DNA of 64,000 nucleotides, from NCBI RefSeq assembly GCF_050947875.1, contig NC_134572.1, positions 126,907,605 to 126,971,604 of the forward strand. The letters are read 5' to 3'. Source of the DNA: Dermacentor variabilis. Lineage: Eukaryota; Arthropoda; Arachnida; Ixodida; Ixodidae. Position 1 is the first letter of the stretch. Each line of letters starts with the position of its first letter. The translations under genes were made by a program, and so were the position numbers. The notes under the pieces are model-generated. The model was given only the letters and a program-made list of their open reading frames with translations. It did not search any database and was not told where the DNA came from. Below, one piece after another: positions 36,091 through 45,423 of this stretch.

Positions 36091-36139
<49 letters not shown>
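35010..36139 (+). mobile_element. RTE-like non-LTR retrotransposon, 5'-truncated, with TSD and GATGAT tail
   Basis: The element is bounded by TGTAACGTGTTC (34999-35010 region) and TGTAACGTGCTC (36140-36151), an apparent 12-bp target-site duplication with one mismatch. Coding starts at about 35045 and shows GVRQGDTISPMLF and FADDIAL in an open frame to 35626. The C-terminal RTE features follow in several frames: VYNSCVLPVITYGAETW, KWAWA and a GEAF-like end. RTE elements lack RNase H and end in short tandem repeats, as here with GATGAT units at about 36095-36139. In-frame stops (35624-35626 and later) and frameshifts make it a pseudogene. The same 3' end recurs at 54921-55259. Confidence 0.9.
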
Positions 36140-36140
<1 letters not shown>

Positions 36141-36196
36141 GTAACGTGCTCTTGCGGAGGGCTTTACTGGAAGTCTACCGGGAACTGAAAATGAAA

Positions 36197-36530
36197 ATGA
36201 ACCCACACTCCTGCATCGTTGCAGGCTGCGTTCCCTACCGAACGAATCTACACTGACCATGCGTCGCCGTGCATGCTGAACCTTCGGACAGCGCAGCTCA
36301 GTGGCATATCTCAAAAAGACTGCGCCGAAAGTGTATGCGAACTGAGCGCCTGACTCTAGTGGTAGTCTTCGACGGCACTATCGGATGCGCCCAAGTGCTG
36401 CTGTGCCAATCGGCGCATTTGGTTTCTGCTATAAAAGCCAGGTTTTGATGGAGCCAGCATCACTTCAGAGCGATGCAGGCAGCTACTAGCATTAGCCCTC
36501 TAATAAACCCACGCCCGCGCATCATTGCAG
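36197..36530 (+). repeat. LTR-like 306-bp unit, preceded by the tail of another unit
   Basis: The full unit is 36225-36530, preceded by 28 bases that match its own right end. It contains a TATA-like CTATAAAAGCC (about 36429-36439) and an AATAAA signal (36502-36507), which is the layout of a short promoter/polyadenylation LTR. Similarity to 32336-32600 shows it is repeated and occurs in tandem joints. No primer-binding site or coding domain is adjacent, so solo LTR, MITE and satellite are all possible. Confidence 0.6.
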
Positions 36531-37326
36531 GTACGTGATCATTTTCACGCTTTTCTCCAGCTCAATTTTAAGCTCCTGAATCTCTCTGCATTCCAGGAAA
36601 CTTGCAATGGGTGAAAATCCACTGAAATCACTCGGACAGGTTCTTGTGTACACACCACCGGGTACTGTAACGAAACTCGCTAAAACATTGCTTGACATGA
36701 CCTCAATGCTAGAAATTATCACAAGGATCAGATTGGACGTTAAAGACTTATCTGATGACGACAAACAGTCCCTGAGGGAGATGCAGGAGCGGAAACCTTC
36801 CATGGATACCATGAATAGGACATTTCGACAACTTAGGACTGATGCGCAGAACGTACGCAGTATTTGTGTTAACTGAACACTCTGGTAAGGTCTAGCAACG
36901 CAGCAATTTGAGACAAAATAATCCAGAATGCTAAATAAAGAGAAATTTTCTGTGTCAGCACTCGGCTTTCAGGACTTTGGGCCTATATTCATTAATTAAG
37001 ACTTTTGCCAAGAGAAGAAGTTTCTTCACGCGAAACCTCACCATGGCAAGAATAGACTTATTGCAAGCATTGTAAGCGTGTTTCGGTATCGCCGACCAAA
37101 TTTGTAATGCGGAAAACAGAGAATTGTTGATTACTGCACATGATTACTAAGGGTGAACTGAAGAAGGTAGTTCAGGTGACGCTCGTATTAAGTCTTGTTT
37201 ATCGCACCTCTCATGACGTTTTCAAGCAGTGAAGTTGAAGGCGGATTCCACAAATCTCACTGCATTTCAATACTTCATTGTAGCATTTGAAGTTTTCGCA
37301 GAAACGAACACATACTGTTTTCTTTC
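36531..37326. other. Unassigned, with an 89-codon open frame
   Basis: The frame 36607-36876 encodes a polar, Asp/Arg/Lys-rich peptide with heptad-like Leu and Met spacing (LLDMTSMLEIITRIRLDV). It ends at a TGA just before the A+T-rich stretch. A coiled-coil ORF1 remnant of the CR1-like element downstream would fit the position, but I see no diagnostic motif. The rest, about 36880-37326, is unassigned. Confidence 0.3.
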
Positions 37327-39960
37327 TTGGTGCAGCACAATTTGACATTTGTTGTAATTGGATTAACTGAAACTCGGTTAAGAAAGGGTGAACACATTTC
37401 CATGCCTGGATGCATTCTTGTGAGCAATCCGAGGCTTGCAGTATCTCGTGGTGTTAGTGTGGCTTTACTGATCAAGCAGACGTTGCAATTTTGGTTAATG
37501 CCCAATGTGGAAATGAGTGACAGTGCGGTTGAATCTGTTTGTTATTTTACATTCGTGTACAGTTGTTTGTACAATATACCAGCCACGAAGGACGAGTCCA
37601 CCATATTTTTTATCATGCATTGGAATGCATCTTTTCCACCACAAGTACTAAGGGCTATGGTACTATCACTCTTGTTGGCGACTTTCCAAAGACATATCGA
37701 TATTTTCAATGACACCAATTATGAGTGCTCCCGTCTGCAGTCATGTAGTCTTAAGAACAAAATCTATGAACCTAGTATATTTTGGTCAATTACATCTATT
37801 GATATAGACCATGTTTTGTGGAAGAGTAACAATATATTTTCTGGCTTTTACGATGTGAGTCTCACTGACCTATTTTTGCTTTATTACGCCATACGGATAA
37901 GCCGGTAACAAAGAACCTCTTGGCTTATCGCAGAAATAATTATAAAACATTGCGGGAAGAAATTAGGAAATTAATTAAATGTAACGAAGTATTTAGCAGT
38001 GACACTCATATCGAATGCACAAGCTTTGAAAATACATACATGATATCTGAATGTACCACATATAAACACGACAAATACAAGAAACCTTTATGCCCTTGGA
38101 TGATTAACGCCATACCTACAGCTATAAAGGAAAAGGATTGCTGCTACTAAAAACGAAAAAAATTCCGGAAACATAATTGTCAGAAAATTTTTCGAATTTC
38201 CCTAGCCATGTTGTAACTCTAATCCGGAAGCGAAAAAAAGAATACAACTAGCACAACGCAATAATAAGCGAATGTGGGAGATTCTAAAAGGTGTAACAGA
38301 TGAGCCGGTTAAGAAACAAATCACCCGTTAACATGTTGATGCCAAATGTACCGAAACCTTTAATGCATAGTTTACTAGAATTATTCCAGAGTTAGCTGAC
38401 CCTAGAACAGCTAGTGAAAAAAAATGTGAATTGCCTGGTCATCACTAGTGCACTTTGCTTGGAGCAGGTGGACAAGCATACTGTAACCTGAATTATATCA
38501 AGCACGCCTTGCTACGAATTTGCTACTCACGATGGCATTACAATAAAAGCTTTAAAAGAAAACATTAATGTCCTTGCGCCACTACTTTAAAAAATATTCA
38601 ATAACTCCCTGAGGCAATACACGTACCCTGACGTTTCAAAGATCGCAACAGTTTCTCCTCCATATCAAAATGGTGACATCAATGTCCCTGGCAGCTGTCT
38701 GCCTATATCTGCGCTCAGCATTATAAATACTCTATTTGAGAAGGTCATTGTGGCTAGTTTAAGCACTGCCTAAACGAAGACAAACTTGCAGCAGATTCGG
38801 AACACGCATTTCTAGAGAATCGATCAATATCATCAGTAGTGTTAGCAATAGCTCGGAGTGTATACACATCACTGCACAAAAGAGAAATTGCGGTAGGGAT
38901 ATCTCTAGATCTAAGGAAAGCCACCAACACACTCATTTATTCCATACTTATCTAAAAAATTACAGAAATACGGATTTAGCCAAACTACAATGAACCTCCT
39001 ACTAGCTACTTAAGCGGGCGAAAGCAATATGTAAGTCTTGGCTCCTTTTCTTCTTAAAATAAAAGCATTTTTCCGCAAAGATAAGCTTTGGCACCCTTAC
39101 TCTTCTCGCTATGTGTTAATGACTTCCTATCAGAAATAATATCAACAAAACCTGTTATTTACGCTGACGATACTCCAATAATCTTATCAGGTAAATACCT
39201 TAATGATTTGCAGAGCAGTATAACTAGCCAGTTATCCTACATGTCAATTTGGTTTACGTGTAACAAAGTGACACGAAACAGAGATAAGGCAAAATACGGG
39301 GCATTGCACTGCTTATATTCTAAACGTGCCACAACAAGCACGCAAAATCATCTCGAAAGGGGCACAATAAAACAGTTAGACAATATAAAATGCTAAGGAG
39401 TGTTATTAAATTGCAACCTACACTGTAGACCACATATACCCAGTATATGCGAGTAATTAGCTACTGCTTCTTGTGTAGTAATGAAATCTAGATCATGCTT
39501 TCGTCGTAACCTAAATAAAATTATTTACTTTTATCTCTTCCACTGTGACATCATATGCTGCTGAATCATGGTCTGGTGCATAAAGGCTACTCAGATGCTG
39601 TCATTCGGTCTTAAAATAAGGGACTTGCGCATTATAACATGCACAAGCCCACATTATAAAATACCGTGCAATTCAGCCGCTTCAGCATATTACCATTTCT
39701 CGTGTCATCTGAAATAAAAGTTGCGTTTCTGATTAACAACATATTACACGTAAAGCACTCATTGTCGCCGGGCTTGTGCATTATATCTAATCGAAATGCA
39801 AGCAATTAAACAAACTTAAACTTTAACCTACCAGCCTCTCGTAACACGTATGTCAACGACTGAGTTTCGTGGTGTCAAAATCTGAAATTCAGTACTTTAT
39901 GAGGTAAAAATAGTAAACAATTTCTTGCTTTCTTTGAAAAAGTTGTAGCTCTCTAAAATT
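37327..39960 (+). pseudogene. Heavily decayed CR1/L2-like non-LTR element (endonuclease and RT)
   Basis: In order along the plus strand there is an endonuclease-like start (VIGLTETRL near 37355, then GVSVALLIKQ and a degraded SLTDLF end near 37870). Scattered RT pieces in changing frames follow: SCLPISALSIINTLFEKVI near 38700 and RKATNTLIYSILI near 38925. Then comes APLLFSLCVNDF with IYADDTPIIL at 39088-39190, and a C-terminal stretch with VVMKSRSCFRR and ATQMLSFGLKIR up to about 39650. Motif style and lack of RNase H fit CR1/L2. There are dozens of stops and indels, so it is much older than the other elements. Both outer boundaries are approximate. Confidence 0.75.
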
Positions 39961-41012
39961 ACGAAATTCATTTTTTATTGGTTTATTCGCTATTTGTTAT
40001 ACTATCCGCTTCAACACTTGTGAATATACTTGTAAATAAATTTTTGTCTATTTCTTATTGTTTTTTTGGCAAGTATACATTGCTTGTATGCATTATGTGC
40101 ACTTGTTCGTGTGAGATCATCTAATTTCTTAAAGTTTTTCTCTAATATCTACTAAACATTGCAGCTGCTAATGGCCCAAGAGATTTTTGTACAAATTCAT
40201 GTGTACATGACAAACTAACGCATGTTAAAAATAATATGAAAGCTCAATTTCAGGTGCTGCTAACGTACGATGTCTTTAAAAGCCTCCATGATTGTCCCTG
40301 TTTTTTTTTCTTTTTGAATATTTCGTCTGCGTACATAATTAGCAATAAAGACAACCACAACACAAATTATTGAACCTAAACCTCATTGGGACTGCTCCAA
40401 ATTGTTTAAACTACCATATCTGAAACCAAAGTGTGATACATATGCTCATATGTATGAAGTTGTGTTACTGAAACGTTCGCTATTAGTGGATAGCCAGGAA
40501 GAAGCAAGCCTGGTTGCTATCTAAACATGTGTTTAACAGGATTTTGCAGGTGCTTATTGGTGGGGCACTATGTTGCACTGTGTGTTATAGGTGGCAATCC
40601 CATTACCACCGTTCATAACTCGTAAGCGGGAGCTGACAGGTACTTCGGGCACCGCTTCCCCAAAGACCAATTGAGTACCCCGTGCAGCGTCTCAAACGAC
40701 AGCGTCTGCTACTGGAGGGTCAGCGCTTCAGCGACGGCGCCTACAAACACATATCGTGGCCGTGCAGGGAAAGCTATACGGGGCCGTAGCACAGTCTCCT
40801 TCTTACGCGACAAAGAAGAGTTCCCTAAATTAATTACAAATTTTAATATTTCCCTAGGTCAAGTAAACTCTACTTGACTTATTAATATGTTAACGTTGCT
40901 ATGAGAAGCCGTATATGATATGCTATAGTTATTGCGCTCTTTGCAAAGCAATTCCTTAGATTTGTTTACTTGTTATTTTTCGATCGCGAAAGAATTTTCT
41001 GAGCACCTGTTT
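39961..41012. other. Unassigned AT-rich DNA
   Basis: I see no recognisable gene. The left part may still be 3'UTR of the CR1-like element. A short GC-rich patch at about 40620-40800 has no motif. Confidence 0.45.
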
Positions 41013-41022
41013 TTTCCAGTAA

Positions 41023-41265
41023 GAAATTACATTATGAGGTTTTACGTGACAAAACCACTTTCTGATTATGAGGCACGCCGTAGTGGGGGACTCCGGAAAT
41101 TTGGACCACCGGGGGGTTCTTTAACGTGCACCTAAATCCAAGTGCACGAGTGTTTTCCCATTTCGCCCCCACCGAAGTGCGGCCGCCGTGACCGCGATTC
41201 AATCCCGCGACCTCGTGCTTAGCAGCCCAGAACCATAGCCACTGAGCAACCACGGTGGGTTCTTC
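41023..41265 (-). mobile_element. tRNA-headed SINE (family 1) with 10-bp TSD
   Basis: On the minus strand the tRNA-like head (box B-like GGGATTGAATCGC), the CACGTTAAAGAACC body and the GGCGTGCCTCATAATC tail are all present. TTTCCAGTAA flanks it on both sides (41013-41022 and 41266-41275), a perfect 10-bp target-site duplication that fixes the borders. Confidence 0.93.
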
Positions 41266-41275
41266 TTTCCAGTAA

Positions 41276-41865
41276 ACAGGCTGCAGGCTTCCGGACAACC
41301 AAGTTGGCGTTAGCGTTTGTAGACACATCTGATAGAAAAAAAGCTGAGATCTACAGATGGCATTTTCAACGGTAAAATCAATATTTCGTCAAGTTTTACT
41401 TAACATCCCAATTTCTAAATAATTATAAACACATTTAGGTTGTTGCATAGCTAATTGAATGTGATTGTCAAAGTAAAGCGACAGCTTATGCGGACCGCGG
41501 AAATCAAGTGGGCGCGATAGTAATAATTCGAATGTCTATGGCTGTCATCGATATGGCGTTTATAGCGGTGCTCATTATTGAGATGCTTTCATATGCGGCA
41601 TGGACAGTATGATGACGACCGCTGCGCTCTGGCGACTGCGGTTTGACAGCGACGAAACGACGACGATGGAGATCATAAACACGCGATTACGGCGGTAGTA
41701 TGATTAAGGCGGCATATCAACAGCGACAACCAGCAATCAGCGAGACGACGACTTCGAGGTAATGGCGGCACCATGACAGTAGAAAAACAACAGTTAGACG
41801 GTGGCGCAGGAAGGAAACAAATATTAAGGAAGGAAACAAACTAGAAGTGACCCTGACGTTGTTTT
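41276..41865. other. Unassigned intergenic DNA
   Basis: I see no gene. A short patch of CGACGA and GACGAC triplets at about 41610-41760 is low complexity. Confidence 0.45.
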
Positions 41866-42200
41866 AATGCGATAGCATTCTAGACGGATCACGTAGACTT
41901 TGTAGGTATCCGTCTGACAAGAATTGTGGGCTGATCCCCAAAGCAGTTCAGCAAAATAATGCGGGCCGATGCCGAAGGCAGTGCAGCCTAACATTACACG
42001 TCAAAGCACTGTCTGAAACGAGGTAATATTGCGAAAAATCGGGACGTGAATAATGAGTGACATTGTCATGGCAGGAAAATTCATGCTATCGTGGTATATT
42101 AGAGCATTGAGCTGCGATGCCGGAAGACAAGAGGTTCGGTCCCGCTATCGTTCACGCATTTGTTTATTGCCTCTTATGCAGTCTTTTCCCACTTCGGAGA
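41866..42200 (+). mobile_element. CpG-rich tRNA-headed element (family 2-like)
   Basis: It starts with the hairpin AATGC-GATA-GCATT (41866-41879). At 42085-42150 it contains a tRNA-like head with an A-box-like TGGTATATTAGAG and box B GGTTCGGTCCC (42133-42143). The hairpin followed downstream by a Pol III head mirrors the element at 20361-20838, though the intervening sequence differs. Right boundary uncertain. Confidence 0.5.
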
Positions 42201-43249
42201 TGTCTAACAAAAAATCGAGCCGTGTTGAGCATTCACAATCGCTTCACAGTGTGCAAGAAATTGCAAAAGGGATAGTAAAGTATACAAAAAAAGAACGCTT
42301 TGACAGATGGGAGTACTAAAGGTCACCCATAATTCACGAGCGCGTAGCTATGGCGTACTCATGGTGGCTTCGACTGGTCGCCTTCATACTCCGAGGAAGC
42401 TGTTGTTAAGGGCTGGGCAGATCCGTTTTTCCTCCAACTAAGAGGCAGATGGCAAGCATGCAGGTCGAACGTAGGATTCGCTCTCGGAGGAAATGGCAGA
42501 GGCGAAACTGCGTGGCTGCAGAAAAGGTCACATTTCGCGTCTAAAGCTCCCGACTCATACCGCGAAAAGACAGACGCGTCGAGACATGAGTTTAAAGCGG
42601 TATGGGTGCAGTATGGGTTACCGTGGATCGTAACAACAGTGCCGACGCCGCGACGCTGTGTCGTATTCCCTTCACCCACACACTCTCAATCTCTACGATT
42701 GCTCCCACGGCAGGGCTCGGAGCACTTTAGAGCGCTACATGCACGAGGAGAGGCGATTGAAAAGAACAATCGAAACACAAGACGCGCTCTCTCTATTACC
42801 CAGTGGAAGAGAAGGCGGCATGTGCGTGCTGTGTAGGTTGCTTGAAAACAGTCAGCTGAAGATTGCACTTGAGAGTTAGCGGTGCTAATTGTGGCCTTGT
42901 TTTTAGTGCGGTAGCAGTTATATGAACACTTCAGGCGCATCTCTGGCGCGGCGTTGCCGTCGCCGTGAGTTTCTGAAGTTTAAGGACGATAAGATCATCG
43001 CTGCGCGCCGCATGTTGGATGTGAGAGTGAAAGCATGCGGCTGAGCCGACAAACGTTACTGAATCTTGCGTGCTCGAGTGAGGAAGGCAGGGTGGACGCG
43101 CGTCCTCTTCTGTCCTGCGGGCGCCGCATCTTCAAAGCGACCTGCGACGTGGCTAAAGTGCGCGCGGGCCTCATCTTCAAAGCGATCTGCGATGTTTGCG
43201 GAGTGTGCGTAGTGCCCGTAGCTTTGTATGCGCTGTTACTTGGACGACT
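42201..43249. other. Unassigned, moderately GC-rich DNA
   Basis: Several overlapping open frames of 70-110 codons on both strands (for example 42359-42679 minus) show no motif and look like chance frames in GC-rich sequence. I see no other feature. Confidence 0.45.
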
Positions 43250-43815
43250 TGTTCGCGTTGAAGCGAGATATGCAGGAAAGTCAATTCGCTCGCCGCTGCT
43301 GCCGCGATTCCTTACTTCAGCGTTTAAAAAATAAATAAATTAGGGTGTTTTACGTGCCAAAACCACTATCTGATTAAGAGGCACGCCGTAGTGTGAAACT
43401 CTGGAAATTTGGACCACAAGGGGCTCTTTAGCGTGCACCTAAGTCTAAATACGAGTACGAGTACGAGAAATACGAGTACACTTGTATTTTCGCATTTCGC
43501 CTCATTTCCAATTGCGGCCGCCGTGACCGAGATTCGATCCCCGACCTCGTGCGTAGCAGCCGAACACCATAGCCAATAAGCAACCATGGCCGGTCGCTCC
43601 AGCGTTTTGACAGCGAGTTTCCGTGGTCATCGAGCGAGATGTGTTGATGTTTATCTTTGCGCGCGTGGCGCCGGGCTTGTTAATTTATTTAGTAAGCGAC
43701 TGATTACAAGTCTGAACGGCCGATAAGACTACTTCCATCGCTTCGTATAGCTGTCTACTAATTTGCTATCCCAATGGGTGCTTCGCCTTTCGGGCAAAAC
43801 TGCGACCTTTTTAAG
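43250..43815 (+). repeat. Old partial copy of the long repeat (copy C), interrupted by a SINE
   Basis: 43600-43815 aligns with 2089-2300 of copy A and 14322-14530 of copy B. Shared strings include TTTTGACAGCGAGT, GAGATGTGTT/GTGATGTGTT, TAGCTGTCTACTAATTTGCTAT and GCGTCGCCTTTCG-like. 43290-43325 matches the preceding TTCGCTCGCTGCTGCT part. The two pieces are separated by a family 1 SINE. The right end is replaced by the non-LTR element 4 at about 43816. Divergence is far higher than between A and B. Confidence 0.75.
43326..43599 (-). mobile_element. tRNA-headed SINE (family 1) inside copy C
   Basis: The minus-strand head, the body (with a short GTACGA-type internal tandem expansion near 43450-43480) and the GGCGTGCCTC tail are present. 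CAGCGTTT occurs at 43318-43325 and 43600-43607. Comparison with copies A and B, which read straight through this point, confirms the insertion. Confidence 0.9.
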
Positions 43816-44072
43816 AGAATAGCTTTTGTTTGCTCTTTTACCATTTTCGTAGGCGGACTTTGGACTTCAAGAGGGCGGTGGGAAGGGTGCACACAGCTCC
43901 TGCAACCAAGTTGGAAGAAAATTCATCCACCCTTAGCCCACATACAACAGTTCCATATACCGATGAGGGGAAGACGATGTGATTCTCGTAGAGACCACTG
44001 TTCCTTCGCGCTGCAGTATTTTCGGTTTTCCCCCGTGTTTTACTGGGAGACGCTGCTCCCATTTCCACGGCA
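43816..44072 (+). promoter_or_regulatory. 5'UTR of non-LTR element 4
   Basis: About 257 bases separate the end of copy C similarity from the ORF1 ATG. An internal Pol II promoter is expected here from the element class. No TATA-like box or other motif stands out. Confidence 0.4.
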
Positions 44073-45419
44073 ATGGAAGTGGAGTCGGCAGAATGCCGAC
44101 GCGACGTGACTGCTTCGGCAGGAACCGGCCCGAGGAAGAGAAATTGCCCTCCTAGTCAAGCTGACAGCGAGGACACTGTGGTGTACTCCTGCTCAAGCGA
44201 CGACGCCTCAGATGACGAAGGCTTCGAAAGAGTGGCACACCGGAAGGCCAAGAGAAGAAACATCAGCGGACGGTCTTCGTCAAGTAATTCTACCGTCATG
44301 CCACAGCGACGGCCATAGGCGCACACAATTTTTTTTGTGCCGGACACACCTGCCGACAACCTCAACCGCCTTAATAGGCAAGCGATTTCCGTTTCTGTGG
44401 AGGCTCTTGTCTCAGGAAAAATCAAGGGTATCAGAATTAATGCTCAAAAGAACGTCCTGGCTATTGATGTCCACAACCGAAGTGCAATCGATGCTTTGAT
44501 GGCAGTAAAGCTCTTGGGCAACACCAACGTCCACTACCTCATTCCGCAGGACAAGGAAACCATGGCTGGTGTTGTTTATGATATTAACACATCGATTAGC
44601 GACAGCGACCTACCAATTTTAATCAAACCTGCGACAGATGGTGTTGCCTTACTACAAGCTCGGCGCCTTGGCAATTCGACCTGTGTGAGGCTCGTGTTTA
44701 AAGGTGACTGCCTACCATCACATGTAAAGGTCGGCCACTTTCGCCATGTGGTACGACCTTTCGCACCCAAACCACTTCAGTGTAGAAGGTGTCAAAGAAT
44801 TAGACATGTGAGTGCTGTCTGCCGAAATACAACGATATGCCCACAATGTTCCGAACAACACGACACTGACACTTGCCGTGCAACAGAGCTCAAGTGCCCA
44901 AATTGTCAAGGCTCGCACGCTGCATCCCCGAAAAACTGTCCACGCCTAAAGAAAGAGCAGAAAATCTTGAGAAAAATGGCCAGAGACGGATCGTCACACA
45001 GAGATGCTTCTGAAGCGATAAGGCGACATCGCTCCCGGAAACGAAAGTCTATGAAATCCTCTTCCGGTTCAAGGGAAATGTCTCGTCTGGCAACACCGCC
45101 TCCTGTTCCATCTGTCTCCACTAAGAACATGAATGTCAACGAAAAAAGTGGCCATGCTCTTCATGATTCATCTAGTGAGGTGTGGCCAGCACTGCCGAAG
45201 GCATGCCACGCGCCAGAGCCACAGAAAATGACTCGCCACCTAAAGTGAAATGTTACTACAGTTGATCAAACGCGAGACAAGGACTCACAACTGATTGCGA
45301 CGCTCAAATCGCTCACGAATGTCATGCGTCTACTACTGACAAACATGGACACTCCGGCTGCTTGTAGCGCACTGCAAGTATTGGACGCGCTGACTCCAGT
45401 ACTTGAAAGCATCGCATAG
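44073..45419 (+). pseudogene. ORF1 (gag-like) of non-LTR element 4, two in-frame stops
   Basis: One frame runs from the ATG at 44073 to the TAG at 45417-45419 (about 448 codons), interrupted by TAG at 44316-44318 and TGA at 45246-45248. The N-terminal part is acidic and serine-rich (VVYSCSSDDASDDEGFE) and is followed by a basic stretch. A central domain precedes three knuckles: CRRCQRIRHVSAVC (a G-H position changed to R-H), CPQCSEQHDTDTC and CPNCQGSHAASPKNC. A basic tail follows with a clustered RRHRSRKRK. The role is RNA binding in the element's ribonucleoprotein. The frame is kept throughout, so only point stops inactivate it and the copy is fairly young. Confidence 0.9.
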
Positions 45420-45423
45420 CAGC

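Noticed and set aside
42359..42879. Overlapping frames of 70-110 codons on both strands
   Set aside because: GC-rich sequence with few stops in all frames. No frame shows domain motifs or a codon pattern distinct from the others.
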